64,000 bases of DNA from Pseudomonas taeanensis MS-3 (GTDB lineage: Bacteria; Pseudomonadota; Gammaproteobacteria; Pseudomonadales; Pseudomonadaceae), in assembly GCF_000498575.2 (NCBI RefSeq), contig NZ_AWSQ01000001.1, forward strand, positions 546,859-610,858, read 5' to 3'. Made by a program: the position numbers and the translations under genes. A model generated the notes under the pieces. The model saw only the letters and a list, made by a program, of their open reading frames with translations, searched no databases and was not told the origin of the DNA. Below are positions 18,430 to 28,128 of the stretch, in pieces; position 1 is the first letter of the stretch; each line of letters starts with the position of its first letter.

Positions 18430-19329
18430 TTACAGATTGAGTAGCAGGTAATGATCGACCAGCAGGGCGATAAACAACAGGAACAGGTACCAGATACTGT
18501 ACTTGAAGGTATTGATCGCCGCGTGCGGTTTGCTGTCACGGTACAGCACCCAGGCCCAGTGCATGAAGCGCGCACCCAGACCGATGGCACACAGCAGGTA
18601 GAGCAGGCCGCTCATGTGGATGACAAACGGCAGCAGGCTGACCGCAATCATCATCGCGGTGTACAGCAGGATATGCACCTTGGTGTAGTGCTCGCCGTGG
18701 GTCACCGGCAGCATCGGGATATCGGCCTTGGCGTACTCCGCCTTGCGGTGGATGGCCAGGGCCCAGAAGTGCGGCGGTGTCCAGGCGAAGATGATCAGCA
18801 CCAACAGCAGCGGTTCGGCGGTTATCTGGCCAGTCACCGCGACCCAGCCGAGCAACGGCGGCGCAGCGCCGGCCAAGCCACCGATGACGATGTTCTGTGG
18901 CGTGGCGCGCTTGAGAAAGCCGGTATAGATCACCGCATAACCCAGTAGCGAGGCCAGGGTCAGCCACGCCGCCAGCTCATTGGTAAAGCTCAGCAGCAGC
19001 ACCAGCCCAGACACTGCAAGCACCAGAGCGAAACTCAGCGCCGCCGTCGGCGACACTCGCCCCTCGGCCAGCGGGCGCTTGTGGGTGCGCGCCATGATCG
19101 AGTCGATACGCCGATCCACCACATGGTTGACCGCAGCGGCTGCGCCAGCACACAGGCCGATGCCCAGGTTGCCGAAAATCAGCACCTGCCAGGGCACCCC
19201 GGCGCGTGTGGCGAGAAACATGCCGACCAACGACGTGATCAGCATCAGCACCACCACCCGTGGCTTGGTCAGTTCCAGGTAGTCGCGCCAGCTGGCGTGG
19301 GTGTGCTCTTTACTCAGTAGCGTCGCCAT
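18430..19329 (-). CDS. cyoE: Protoheme IX farnesyltransferase (heme O synthase)
   Basis: This 299-residue UbiA-superfamily enzyme (CyoE/CtaB) attaches the farnesyl tail to heme B, giving heme O. The Asp-rich prenyl-diphosphate site reads AAAVNHVVDRRIDSIMARTHKRPL, and the second reads FAWTPPHFWALAIHRKAEYAKADIPMLPV. About eight to nine helices are predicted. GAGGAG precedes the ATG. It acts together with CtaA, encoded just upstream, to make heme A for both aa3 oxidases of the window. Confidence 0.96.
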   Translation of the reverse strand: MATLLSKEHTHASWRDYLELTKPRVVVLMLITSLVGMFLATRAGVPWQVLIFGNLGIGLCAGAAAAVNHVVDRRIDSIMARTHKRPLAEGRVSPTAALSFALVLAVSGLVLLLSFTNELAAWLTLASLLGYAVIYTGFLKRATPQNIVIGGLAGAAPPLLGWVAVTGQITAEPLLLVLIIFAWTPPHFWALAIHRKAEYAKADIPMLPVTHGEHYTKVHILLYTAMMIAVSLLPFVIHMSGLLYLLCAIGLGARFMHWAWVLYRDSKPHAAINTFKYSIWYLFLLFIALLVDHYLLLNL

Positions 19330-19353
19330 CAGCTCTCTCCTCGATCGTTCTTG

Positions 19354-20415
19354 TTATTTGCTCGACAACGCCGCGAAGTCGGTCCGGGTCGTCGTCTCGC
19401 CAGTCTGCTGGTGCGCGGCCTTGGCCGTCACGGCCACCTCTGCACGCACGCGGTAATTGATCAACACCATAGTCAGCAGCAATACCGCGCCGCCGAGGTT
19501 ATGCGCAACCGCAACCAGTAAGGGCAGGTGAAAGATCACGTTGCTCATGCCCAGGCCGACCTGTGTCGCCAGTGCCAGCAACAGCAAAGCGGCCAGGCGC
19601 GGCAGGCCGCCACGGCGCAGCTGCCAGGCGAGCAACAGGAGTAACGCAGTCACCAACACGGCGCCCAGGCGATGGGTCATGTGGATAGCGGTGCGCGCCT
19701 CACTGTCAAGCTGGCCACCCAGGTAATTCGGGCCGATATGCTGGGACAGATGGAAGCCATTGGCGAAATCCATCTCCGGCCACCACTGGCCATGACAGGT
19801 CGGCAGATCCACGCAGGCGACTGCTGCGTAGTTGCTACTGACCCAGCCGCCAAGGGCGATCTGGGCAATCACCAGGGCCAAGCCAGCCGCGGCCAGGTTG
19901 CGCAGGCGCCGGGATGGCTTGGACAACACGGGCGCTGAGTCGGACAGGCGCAGGGTCAGCAGAAAGAGCAGGCTGAGCGTAGCGAAACCGCCGAGCAAAT
20001 GAGCGGTAACCACCTGCGGCCAGAGCTTGAGGGTAACCGTCCACATGCCGAACGCTGCCTGCAGGATCACCAGGCCGAGTAGCAACAACGGCAGTTTTAG
20101 CGGCTGCCCGGGCACGCCACGCTGGCGCAGGGCCTGTACGGCCAGCGCGAGAATCACCAGGCCGAGGCTTCCGGCAAAATAGCGATGGATCATTTCATAC
20201 CAGCCCTTGGCCACTTCCACCGGCGCCTCGGGGAAGCGCACCTCGGCCAAGCCCTGTTTATGCTCGCTCATCGGCACCCCGATAAAGCCATAACAACCAG
20301 GCCAGTCCGGGCAGCCGAGACCCGCATGGCTCAGCCGGGTATAGGCACCGAGCATGACCACCAGCATGGCCAGCAGGGTGGCAAACAAGGCAATGCGGTA
20401 GCCGGGCTTCGTCAT
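19354..20415 (-). CDS. ctaA: Heme A synthase (CtaA/COX15)
   Basis: This 353-residue membrane protein has eight helices and oxidises heme O to heme A. Conserved parts are YTRLSHAGLGCPDWPGCYGF, EMIHRYFAGSLGLVIL, VTAHLLGGFATLSLLF and IHMTHRLGAVLVTALLL, each supplying His or a heme-contact region. The extracellular Cys pair CPDWPGC is present. It starts 24 bp downstream of the preceding cox-associated gene. Confidence 0.96.
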   Translation of the reverse strand: MTKPGYRIALFATLLAMLVVMLGAYTRLSHAGLGCPDWPGCYGFIGVPMSEHKQGLAEVRFPEAPVEVAKGWYEMIHRYFAGSLGLVILALAVQALRQRGVPGQPLKLPLLLLGLVILQAAFGMWTVTLKLWPQVVTAHLLGGFATLSLLFLLTLRLSDSAPVLSKPSRRLRNLAAAGLALVIAQIALGGWVSSNYAAVACVDLPTCHGQWWPEMDFANGFHLSQHIGPNYLGGQLDSEARTAIHMTHRLGAVLVTALLLLLAWQLRRGGLPRLAALLLLALATQVGLGMSNVIFHLPLLVAVAHNLGGAVLLLTMVLINYRVRAEVAVTAKAAHQQTGETTTRTDFAALSSK

Positions 20416-20439
20416 CGCTGATCCTTCCTCAACGGCCAG

Positions 20440-21024
20440 TCAGTCTATTTGCGAAATCTTCAAGAGATAGCGTAGGTCGTCGAGGACCCCTTTGCCTTTG
20501 CTGCTGGCGTCATAGCGCAGCACCAGATTGCCGAGCGGGTCGACGATCCACAGCTGCGCAGCCTCGGTTTCGCCGGCGATCCGCCCATAGGCCTGGGGTT
20601 CCAGCTGAAAACGGATCAATTGCGGATAGCCGCGGCGCAACTCGGCGTCGTAGTCGGCGCTCAACGGCGGAGTGCTGGCCAGGGCGTGAGAGGCACGCGC
20701 GACGTCACGATTAAGGCCGATATGGATTTGCCGGGCGAGAAATACCAGTTGCCGGCAGTCCGTATCGCAAACGCTTGGCGCGGTGACCAGGAGTTGCCAG
20801 CGCGTTTCTTCGCCAGCCACTACGCCCAGGTCTGCGCGGGTCTGACCATTGCCGATCAACTCACCGTGATAGCTCCGGCTTTCCGGCACCCAGAAGCGCC
20901 AATGGTACATGGCACTGGCCAGGAGCATGGGCCCGATGACGATGGCCAACAGCAGCAGCAACTGCCAGCGACCGCGCCGACGGGGTTGTGCAGGCGTTTC
21001 AGGCAGGGCGATGGCTGGGTTCAT
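20440..21024 (-). CDS. Membrane-anchored protein of the cox operon (thioredoxin-like, unknown role)
   Basis: This is a 194-residue protein. The ATG at 21024 was chosen because GGGAGA lies 7 bases upstream. One helix follows a Pro/Arg-rich N-terminus (about 24-43), then an extracytoplasmic domain with CDTDC, like a Sco-type CxxxC, and LWIVDPLGNLVLRYDASSKG. It has the look of a reduced SCO relative, so a redox or copper-related oxidase assembly role is possible. P. aeruginosa has an equivalent between SURF1 and ctaA. Its start overlaps SURF1 by 26 bp. Confidence 0.85.
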   Translation of the reverse strand: MNPAIALPETPAQPRRRGRWQLLLLLAIVIGPMLLASAMYHWRFWVPESRSYHGELIGNGQTRADLGVVAGEETRWQLLVTAPSVCDTDCRQLVFLARQIHIGLNRDVARASHALASTPPLSADYDAELRRGYPQLIRFQLEPQAYGRIAGETEAAQLWIVDPLGNLVLRYDASSKGKGVLDDLRYLLKISQID

Positions 21025-21730
21025 GGCGAGTCTCCCGCGCGTTATGTAAACCAAGATAGATGAACAGACCGAGTAGCGTTACCGCCAAGGCGAACCATTG
21101 CACGGCATAACCCAAATGTTTATCCGGGCTCATGGCGACTATCGGCCAGTCGACTTGAAAGGATGCGGGGCCGGGGTACAGGCGCAACTCATGGCTCAAT
21201 CCGGCACGCCCCAGTTGCTGCCAGAGCGCCTGCGGCTCGACCCGCGTGATCAACCGAGGCCAGCCCTTCTCCGGCGGCGCTTGTTGCAGCTGCAGGGTAT
21301 CGCCCAGCGAGACATAGACCCAGGCGGTCAGGCTCAACGGCGTTTGCGGGGTAGTGAAACTCGGAGTTACTCGCCGGTCCCGCCAGGGTAGCCAACCGCG
21401 ATTGAGCAGCAACCACAGGCCACTGTTCTGATCGTAGAAGGGCTGCAGAATCTCCACGCCCGCCTGGCCGCCACGGGTGCGGTTGTCCAGCAACAAACTA
21501 TGCTGCGCGTCGAACTGCCCGAACAGCTGGACTCGGGTGTAGGCAGGATCGGGATGACCTTCCAGCTCGCCAAGGCTGATCGGTGCGGCCAGTTGCTGCA
21601 CCTGCTGAACAGCCAACAACTGACGCTTTTCTTCCGCCCGTGCCAGCTGCCAGAAGCCCAAGCCGACCAACGTCGGCACTAGCAGCAAGACCAGCAGGCT
21701 GGGCAAATAGCCTGGACGAAAGGCGTTCAT
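20999..21730 (-). CDS. SURF1 family cytochrome oxidase assembly protein
   Basis: This 243-residue protein has an N-terminal and a C-terminal membrane helix with a periplasmic domain between them. Family motifs are LVPTLVGLGFWQLARAEEK, LDNRTRGGQAGVEILQPF, LLLNRGWLPW and HLGYAVQWFALA. SURF1 proteins help insert heme A into subunit I. Its 3' end overlaps the next gene. Confidence 0.94.
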   Translation of the reverse strand: MNAFRPGYLPSLLVLLLVPTLVGLGFWQLARAEEKRQLLAVQQVQQLAAPISLGELEGHPDPAYTRVQLFGQFDAQHSLLLDNRTRGGQAGVEILQPFYDQNSGLWLLLNRGWLPWRDRRVTPSFTTPQTPLSLTAWVYVSLGDTLQLQQAPPEKGWPRLITRVEPQALWQQLGRAGLSHELRLYPGPASFQVDWPIVAMSPDKHLGYAVQWFALAVTLLGLFIYLGLHNARETRHEPSHRPA

Positions 21731-21817
21731 GGGTATCTACCAAAAGCCCCGGCGAAGCTGGTTATGAAGCTGGTTATACTGCGGATACCGCGCATTCCCC
21801 TTCCCCCGGAGTCACGC

Positions 21818-22021
21818 ATGCTCAAGGCCGCGATCATCCTCTTTCTCCTGGCCACCCTGGTCAGCCTGTTCAGCGGTCTGTTCTTCCTGGTCAAGGACGA
21901 GGGCCGCAGTTCACGGCTGGTCAATGCGCTGACCGCTCGCGTGACACTCACGGCCATTACCGTCGGCCTGATCGCCTGGGGCTTCTACAGTGGCCAGTTG
22001 AGCCCCCACGTCACCTGGTAG
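21818..22021 (+). CDS. DUF2909 twin-transmembrane small protein
   Basis: This 67-residue protein consists almost entirely of two helices (about 4-24 and 43-60) joined by a short charged loop (VKDEGRSSRLVNALTAR). It is encoded on the strand opposite to the oxidase operon, between SURF1 and subunit III. The P. aeruginosa cluster has a homologue at the same place. The ATG at 21818 follows a CCCCCGGA ribosome-like site. A role in oxidase assembly is plausible from conservation of place only. Confidence 0.85.
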   Translation: MLKAAIILFLLATLVSLFSGLFFLVKDEGRSSRLVNALTARVTLTAITVGLIAWGFYSGQLSPHVTW

Positions 22022-22088
22022 CAGGCTCGCGAGCCGGCCCCATGAAACCAATGAGCGTGGCGTGCTGCGCTCAACCGACAAGGCCGCG

Positions 22089-22976
22089 CTACAGCACATA
22101 AACAAAGGTAAACAGCCCTAACCAGACCACGTCGACGAAGTGCCAATACCAGGCGGCAGCCTCGAAGCCGAAGTGCTGGTCGGGAGTGAAATGCCCGCGC
22201 AAGATACGGATCAGCATGACCGTGAGCATGATTGCGCCCAAGGTGACGTGAGCGCCGTGAAAGCCGGTGAGCATGAAGAAAGTCGCACCGTAGATACCCG
22301 AACCCAGGGTCAGCCCCAGTTCCTCATAGGCTTCCACATACTCAATGGCCTGGAACGCCAGAAACGCCGCACCGAGCAGTACGGTCAGCGCCAACCAGAG
22401 TTTCAGGGGCGTGCGGTGGTTCTTGCGTAGCGCGTGGTGAGCGAAGGTCAGGGTGAAGCTCGACGACACCAGCAGCACGGTGTTGAGCAGCGGCAGATGC
22501 CAAGGGTCGATCACCGCGCTAGGCGCAGGAAACAACTTGGAATCCGGATTGTTGAGCAGCGGCCAGCTGTACTCGAAACCCGGCCACAACATGTTCGCGA
22601 TGCCCTTGTCGCCCTCGCCACCGAGCCAGGGGCCGGCCCAGGTACGCACATAGAACAGCACCCCGAAGAACGCCGCGAAGAACATCACCTCGGAGAAGAT
22701 GAACCAGCTCATGCCCCAGCGGAACGAGCGATCCATCTGCCCGCTGTACATGCCGGAGCGGCTTTCCTTGATCACGGTACCGAACCAGCCGAACAGCATG
22801 TACGCGACCAGCAGTCCGCCGACAAAGAAGATCAGTGGGCCACTGGACTCCGGCCGCCCCGCCTTCATGTCGTTGAACCAGGTGCCGAGCCCGTAGACCG
22901 TGATCAGCAGGCCGAGGGTGGCGATGATCGGCCACTTGCTCTGGGCCGGAACGTAATACTGCTCGTGAGACGCCAT
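22089..22976 (-). CDS. coIII: Cytochrome c oxidase subunit III
   Basis: This 295-residue subunit III has seven helices. It is the full-length form, unlike the shorter paralogs at 4275-5699. Motifs include RWGMSWFIFSEVMFFAAFFG, GFHGAHVTLGAIMLTVMLIR, and the ending WYWHFVDVVWLGLFTFVYVL. It follows Cox11 by 11 bp. GGAGAACAAAG precedes the start. Confidence 0.96.
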   Translation of the reverse strand: MASHEQYYVPAQSKWPIIATLGLLITVYGLGTWFNDMKAGRPESSGPLIFFVGGLLVAYMLFGWFGTVIKESRSGMYSGQMDRSFRWGMSWFIFSEVMFFAAFFGVLFYVRTWAGPWLGGEGDKGIANMLWPGFEYSWPLLNNPDSKLFPAPSAVIDPWHLPLLNTVLLVSSSFTLTFAHHALRKNHRTPLKLWLALTVLLGAAFLAFQAIEYVEAYEELGLTLGSGIYGATFFMLTGFHGAHVTLGAIMLTVMLIRILRGHFTPDQHFGFEAAAWYWHFVDVVWLGLFTFVYVL

Positions 22977-22987
22977 CTTTGTTCTCC

Positions 22988-23536
22988 TTATTGGCTCACC
23001 TGGGCGACAGGCGGTTTACGCGCAGTGACATCGAATAAAGTGTAAGCCAGAGTCAGGTGGTGCACGTCGGCCGGTAGGTCGCGGTCGACAATGAAGCGCA
23101 CCGGCATTTCGATACGCTCGCCGGGCTGCAACACCTGTTGGGTGAAACAGAAACACTCGGTCTTGTGAAAGAAGGCGGCCGCCTTGGATGGCGCCACGCT
23201 GGGAATGGCCTGGGCAGTCATCGGCCGGTCGGTGGGGTTGAACGCGACGAACAACATCTCGTTACTGCCCCCCGGATGCACCAGCAAATCATCGGCCTTG
23301 GCGCGAAACTCCCAAGACATGCCCGCAGCGTTGGTGGCGAGAAACTGCACGCGCACCTGACGTTGCTCATCCACTACCTGGGCGCCGCTGTAGGCCCCGG
23401 CGGTTTTACCGTTGATGCCAAAGGCCTGGCACATCACGTCGTAGATCGGCACCAGAGCGAAACCGAAGGCAAACATCGCCACCACCACCAGGGACAGCCG
23501 CAGAACCAGGCGACGGATGCCGAGCGCTTCACTCAT
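22988..23536 (-). CDS. ctaG: Cytochrome c oxidase assembly protein CtaG/Cox11
   Basis: This 182-residue copper chaperone delivers Cu to the CuB site of subunit I. One N-terminal helix (VLRLSLVVVAMFAFGFALVPIYDVMC) carries a Cys at its outer end. The conserved CFCFTQQ copper motif lies in FHKTECFCFTQQVLQPGE. Length and motif order are normal for the family. It lies between subunits I and III of the operon. Confidence 0.96.
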   Translation of the reverse strand: MSEALGIRRLVLRLSLVVVAMFAFGFALVPIYDVMCQAFGINGKTAGAYSGAQVVDEQRQVRVQFLATNAAGMSWEFRAKADDLLVHPGGSNEMLFVAFNPTDRPMTAQAIPSVAPSKAAAFFHKTECFCFTQQVLQPGERIEMPVRFIVDRDLPADVHHLTLAYTLFDVTARKPPVAQVSQ

Positions 23537-23593
23537 GGCCGATTCCTCTGCGCGAATTCGCAGGGTTGCCGAAGCGCCTGCCTGCGGTGCTCA

Positions 23594-25198
23594 TCACTTC
23601 ACTTCCGGCGGAGTCTGGAAGGTGTGATAGGGCGCCGGCGAAGGCACCGTCCACTCCAGCCCGTCGGCTCCGTCCCATGGTTTGGCCGCAGCGGGCTTGC
23701 CGCCACGGATGCACTTGATGACGATAAACAGGAACAACAGCTGGGTCGCACCGAACATGAAGGCTCCGATCGAGGAGACCATGTTGAAGTTGGCGAACAT
23801 CATGTTGTAGTCGGGGATCCGCCGCGGCATGCCAGCCAGACCGACGAAGTGCATCGGGAAGAACGCCATGTTCATGCCGATGAAGCTCATCCAGAAATGC
23901 AGCTTGCCGAGGGTCTCGTCATACATGTGCCCCGTCCACTTCGGTAGCCAGAAGTAGGCTGAGGCGAAGATGCCGAAGATCGCCCCCGGCACCAGCACGT
24001 AGTGGAAGTGCGCCACCACGAAATAGGTGTCGTGGTATTGGAAGTCCGCCGGGGCGATGGCCAGCATCAGTCCGGAGAAGCCGCCAATGGTGAACAGAAT
24101 GACGAAGGCCACGGCGAACAGCATCGGCGTCTCGAAGGTCATCGAACCGCGCCACATGGTGCTCGCCCAGTTGAACACCTTGACCCCGGTGGGCACGGCG
24201 ATCAGCAGGGTGGCGTACATGAAGAACAACTCGCCGGTGAGCGGAATGCCCACGGTGAACATGTGGTGCGCCCAGACGATGAACGAGAGGAAGGCGATCG
24301 ATGCGGTGGCGTAGACCATCGAGGTGTAACCGAACAGCGGCTTGCGCGCGAAGGCCGGGATGATCGAGCTGACCGCGCCGAAGGCGGGCAGGATCATGAT
24401 GTACACCTCGGGGTGGCCGAAGAACCAGAATACATGCTGGAACAGCACTGGATCGCCACCGCCAGCGGCACTGAAGAAGCTGGTGCCGAAGTGGATGTCC
24501 ATCAGCATCATGGTCACGCACCCGGCCAGCACCGGCATCACCGCGATCAGCAGGAAGGCTGTGATCAACCAGGTCCAGACGAACAACGGCATCTTCATCA
24601 GGGTCATGCCCGGTGCGCGCAGGTTGAGGATGGTGGCGACCACGTTGATCGCCCCCATGATCGAACTGATGCCCATAAGGTGGATGGCGAAGATGAAGAA
24701 GGTCACGCTTTCCGGCGCGTAGGTAGTGGACAACGGCGCGTAGAAGGTCCAGCCGAAGTTCGGCCCGCCGCCTGCCGTGAACAGGGTCGACACCAGCAGG
24801 CCAAAAGCCGCCGGTAACAGCCAGAAGCTGAAGTTGTTCATCCGCGGCAAGGCCATGTCCGGCGCGCCGATCATCAACGGAATCATCCAGTTGGCGAGGC
24901 CGACGAACGCCGGCATCACCGCACCGAAGACCATGATCAGGCCGTGCATGGTAGTCATCTGGTTGAAGAATTCAGGCTGCACGATTTGCAGCCCGGGTTG
25001 GAACAGCTCGGCGCGGATCACCATGGCCATGCTGCCGCCCAGCAGAAACATGGCGAAGCTGAACCACAGGTACATGGTGCCGATGTCCTTGTGGTTGGTG
25101 GTCAGTACCCAGCGCATCAGGCCCTTGGCCGGTCCGTGGTGATGGTCATCCCCGGCATGGCCATGACCTTTATGATCCGTATCGATCACTGCACTCAT
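23594..25198 (-). CDS. coxA: Cytochrome c oxidase subunit I (canonical aa3)
   Basis: This is a 534-residue catalytic subunit. The ATG at 25198 is preceded by AAGGAC; the frame extends further upstream without a better site. A His/Gly-rich N-terminus (HKGHGHAGDDHHHGP) is unusual. The CuB helix is GHPEVYIMILPAFGAVS, the His pair is in IVWAHHMFTVGI, and heme ligands are in YFVVAHFHYVLVPG and MTTMHGLIMV. It is separated by only 4 bp from coxB. Confidence 0.96.
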   Translation of the reverse strand: MSAVIDTDHKGHGHAGDDHHHGPAKGLMRWVLTTNHKDIGTMYLWFSFAMFLLGGSMAMVIRAELFQPGLQIVQPEFFNQMTTMHGLIMVFGAVMPAFVGLANWMIPLMIGAPDMALPRMNNFSFWLLPAAFGLLVSTLFTAGGGPNFGWTFYAPLSTTYAPESVTFFIFAIHLMGISSIMGAINVVATILNLRAPGMTLMKMPLFVWTWLITAFLLIAVMPVLAGCVTMMLMDIHFGTSFFSAAGGGDPVLFQHVFWFFGHPEVYIMILPAFGAVSSIIPAFARKPLFGYTSMVYATASIAFLSFIVWAHHMFTVGIPLTGELFFMYATLLIAVPTGVKVFNWASTMWRGSMTFETPMLFAVAFVILFTIGGFSGLMLAIAPADFQYHDTYFVVAHFHYVLVPGAIFGIFASAYFWLPKWTGHMYDETLGKLHFWMSFIGMNMAFFPMHFVGLAGMPRRIPDYNMMFANFNMVSSIGAFMFGATQLLFLFIVIKCIRGGKPAAAKPWDGADGLEWTVPSPAPYHTFQTPPEVK

Positions 25199-25202
25199 GT
25201 CC

Positions 25203-26327
25203 TTACTCCTGAGCCTGTTTGAACGTGAGAATGTCCTTGGGCGTGACCATGTCACCGACCTTGTTGCCCCAGGCATTGCGTTCGTAAGTGATGATGGCGG
25301 CGATATCGACTTCCGACAGTTGCTTGCCGAAGGCGGCCATGGAGGTGCCCGGCTTGCCGTTGACCACGATGCCGATATGCTCCTCGACGGGCCCGGTGGC
25401 GATGGCAGAGCCTTTCAACGCTGGGAACATCGGCGGCAAGCCTTCACCGCTAGCCTGGTGACAGGCGGCACAGGTGGTGTTGTAGGTCTTCTCGCCGCGG
25501 GCCATAAGCTCTTCCTGACTCCACTCCTTGCTCGTCAGCTCCTTCTCCGCGGCGGACGCTTGCTTGCGCTCGGCCAGCCAGGTGGCGAAATCCGCTTTCG
25601 TTTTGACCTCGACCACTATCGGCATGAAGCCATGATCCTTGCCGCACAACTCGGCGCACTGGCCGCGATACAGCCCCGGCTCGTCGACCCGCGTCCAGGA
25701 CTCGTTGACGAAGCCGGGAATGGCGTCCTTTTTAACCGCCAGCGCCGGCACCCACCAGGAATGGATGACATCGGCTGAGGTGATCAGGAAGCGCACCTTG
25801 GTCCCGGCTGGCACCACCAGCGGCTCATCGACCTCCAGCAGGTAGTGCTCGCCCTTTTCGGCTTTGTTGTTGATCTGCTCGGCCGGCGTGGTCAGGTTGC
25901 TGAAGAACTCGACGTCCTGCCCCAGGTATTTGTATTGCCATTTCCACTGGTAGCCGGTGATCTGAATATCCAGCTCGGATTCCGAGCTGTCGTAGATATC
26001 GATCAGGGTCTTGGTCGCGGGGATCGCCATCAGCACCAGAATCACCAAGGGCACCACGGTCCAGAGAATCTCTACCGTAGTGCTTTCGTGAAAGTGCGCG
26101 GGCTCTTGTCCTGTGGAACGGCGGTGGATCAGCATCGACCAGAACATGGCGCCGAACACCACCACGCCGATCACTACGCAGATCCAGAAGATAGTCATGT
26201 GCAAGTCAAACACTGAGCGGCTGACCTCGGTAGCACCAGGCGCCATATTGACGCCCCATTCGGCTTGCGCCGCACCAAATGCCAACCACAGCAGGAGGCC
26301 CATCCAAACTCGTGGATGTCGCGTCAT
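25203..26327 (-). CDS. coxB: Cytochrome c oxidase subunit II with one cytochrome c domain
   Basis: This 374-residue protein has a signal peptide, two helices (about 42-64 and 86-104) and a CuA cupredoxin domain. CuA ligands are His189, Cys224, Cys228, His232 and Met235 (CAELCGKDHGFM). A C-terminal cytochrome c domain has a single heme site, CAACH at 286-290, with a likely axial Met in TSMAAFGK. AAGGGG precedes the ATG. It is the first gene of the canonical oxidase operon. Confidence 0.96.
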   Translation of the reverse strand: MTRHPRVWMGLLLWLAFGAAQAEWGVNMAPGATEVSRSVFDLHMTIFWICVVIGVVVFGAMFWSMLIHRRSTGQEPAHFHESTTVEILWTVVPLVILVLMAIPATKTLIDIYDSSESELDIQITGYQWKWQYKYLGQDVEFFSNLTTPAEQINNKAEKGEHYLLEVDEPLVVPAGTKVRFLITSADVIHSWWVPALAVKKDAIPGFVNESWTRVDEPGLYRGQCAELCGKDHGFMPIVVEVKTKADFATWLAERKQASAAEKELTSKEWSQEELMARGEKTYNTTCAACHQASGEGLPPMFPALKGSAIATGPVEEHIGIVVNGKPGTSMAAFGKQLSEVDIAAIITYERNAWGNKVGDMVTPKDILTFKQAQE

Positions 26328-26689
26328 TGCGGGTTCCCCTTATGGTTCTTGTTATCCCGCCGGCGGTGCCTGCGGCAAAGGGATCGACTGCCAATCTGCT
26401 GGCGACCACTGTCGAAACCTCTCCGTGCCGAAGCCCGTCCGGTTCCATCAAGTACTGTCTTTCGAGTTCGAGTATAGACGGGGTCTTCCACCTCGCAACG
26501 CCAAAACGAAAATGACCAAAGCCCCGCAAGGCTTGTCCTAAACGCCACGCTTGTCCCCAGCGGGATAAAATCGACTGCGCCGCGTTATAGCGCACTCGCA
26601 TAAGTATTAAAAAATTATGACAATCGCGTCTTAGCAACCGCGCCCAGCCAGCTATGTTTCACGCCCATGTCATCATTTCAGGAGACGCC
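26328..26689. promoter_or_regulatory. 362-bp divergent promoter region, coxB / hypothetical gene
   Basis: This interval separates the coxB operon from the divergent hypothetical gene. It is locally AT-rich around 26590-26630 (TAAGTATTAAAAAATTATGAC), which suits a promoter, but I could not assign a clear -35/-10 pair. No coding sequence is supported here. Confidence 0.5.
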
Positions 26690-27346
26690 ATGAACACTCC
26701 CGCCCTGCGCGAACTGATCCAGCGCGCCCAGCAACATGACGCCAGCAGCGGCCAGCTTGCCCGACTACTGCAGGCTCAACTCGACCACCTGCACCCCTCG
26801 ATACGCCTGCCAAGCGATGATGCGCTGGGCGCGCTGACGCGCTTCGTCATGGCCTATATCGAGCAAGTACCGGATGTTCTGGAGGCGGCCAATCAGGTCG
26901 CTCGCGAAGCCGGAATCGAAGCTCAGATCAAACCGGTTCTGAAAGTCGCGGAACAGTTCTTTATCCAGCCGCCGGCCTTGATGGCTGGGCACGATGGCCT
27001 CGACGGCCTGCTCGATGAGGCCTACCTGGCCCATCGCCTGGTCGAGGAAGTCAATGACCGCTACATCGCGCACCTGGGCCAGCCGCTGATTCCGTTGGAC
27101 ACCACGGTGGCCAACCTGATCGCCCACCAATTGATCGGTGAGCCCTTTGCCAACCAGTTGGACGAAGCCGTGCACCACGCGGTGGACGGCATGCTCGATG
27201 AAGCCAGCTTCGCCCAAGACTCGGTAGTGGCCTACCGCAAGCGCCTGAGCGACCCACAAACCGAAGCGGCCTGGAGACGCTGGCCCTGCCTCTCCGGCCA
27301 ATTGGGTGTCGAGTTGGTGCTGGACCAGACCCGCGCTGCCGGGTAG
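26690..27346 (+). CDS. Conserved hypothetical protein
   Basis: This 218-residue soluble, mainly helical protein has no signal or membrane segment. The ATG at 26690 follows CAGGAGACGCC. Features are an N-terminal LRELIQRAQQHDASSGQLARLL and a middle part DGLDGLLDEAYLAHRLVEEVNDRY. P. aeruginosa has, as I recall, a hypothetical gene at the equivalent place next to coxB and a carbonic anhydrase. The function is unknown. Confidence 0.8.
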   Translation: MNTPALRELIQRAQQHDASSGQLARLLQAQLDHLHPSIRLPSDDALGALTRFVMAYIEQVPDVLEAANQVAREAGIEAQIKPVLKVAEQFFIQPPALMAGHDGLDGLLDEAYLAHRLVEEVNDRYIAHLGQPLIPLDTTVANLIAHQLIGEPFANQLDEAVHHAVDGMLDEASFAQDSVVAYRKRLSDPQTEAAWRRWPCLSGQLGVELVLDQTRAAG

Positions 27347-27408
27347 CACGCCTGGCCTGAGCTAAAGGCCCAGCTGACATCGGACGAAGCCCCTGACCAA
27401 TCTGAGCT

Positions 27409-28128
27409 TCAGGCGTGCGGGTAACGCGCCCGAGGTGTGGCCATCGGCAGCGGGCCGTTGCCGATCAGGCGGAACGTGCCTTGCTCGGCGTCATAGGCCT
27501 TGATATCGCCGGTCTCGATGTCATACACCCAACCGTGGATAAACAGCTGGCCGCTGGCCAGGCGCGAGGCCACCGAGGGGTGGGTGCGCAGGTGGTCGAG
27601 TTGAGCCACGACGTTTTCCTCGGTGAGGATGCCGAGGGTGGTGTGATCGGCGCAGCCGCAATTGTCCGCGACCACTGTCTTGGCCACTTCGGCATGGCGT
27701 AGCCAGGCCTTGACCGTAGGCATGCGCTTGAGGGTCTCAGGGTCGAGCACCGCCTTCATCGCACCGCAGTCGGAATGCCCGCAGATGATGATGTGATGCA
27801 CCCCGAGCGCCATCACCGCGAACTCGATGGCCGTGGACACCCCGCCCATCATCTGCCCGTAGGGCGGCACCACGTTGCCAACATTGCGGGCAACGAACAG
27901 GTCGCCGGGATCACTCTGGGTAATCAGCTCGGGGACGATGCGCGAGTCGGCACAGGTGATGAACATCGCCCGCGGCGTCTGTTCATGGGCGAGCTTCTTG
28001 AACAACGCCTGTTGCTGCGGCACGACCTCCTCACGAAAGCGTCGAAAACCCTCGACAATGTTGTGCAGCGCCTCCTCGGCGCTCTCAGTCACGGTCACTG
28101 GCGTGGCGCTGTGCTGTTCGTTATCCAT
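27409..28128 (-). CDS. Beta-class carbonic anhydrase
   Basis: This 239-residue zinc enzyme interconverts CO2 and bicarbonate. The zinc ligands and catalytic dyad are visible in FITCADSRIVPELIT (Cys, Asp-Arg) and IIICGHSDCGAM (His and Cys). The N-terminus is long and acidic. GAGGTTGCC precedes the ATG. It sits beyond the hypothetical gene next to the canonical oxidase operon. A gamma-class enzyme is encoded separately at 45907-46452. Confidence 0.95.
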   Translation of the reverse strand: MDNEQHSATPVTVTESAEEALHNIVEGFRRFREEVVPQQQALFKKLAHEQTPRAMFITCADSRIVPELITQSDPGDLFVARNVGNVVPPYGQMMGGVSTAIEFAVMALGVHHIIICGHSDCGAMKAVLDPETLKRMPTVKAWLRHAEVAKTVVADNCGCADHTTLGILTEENVVAQLDHLRTHPSVASRLASGQLFIHGWVYDIETGDIKAYDAEQGTFRLIGNGPLPMATPRARYPHA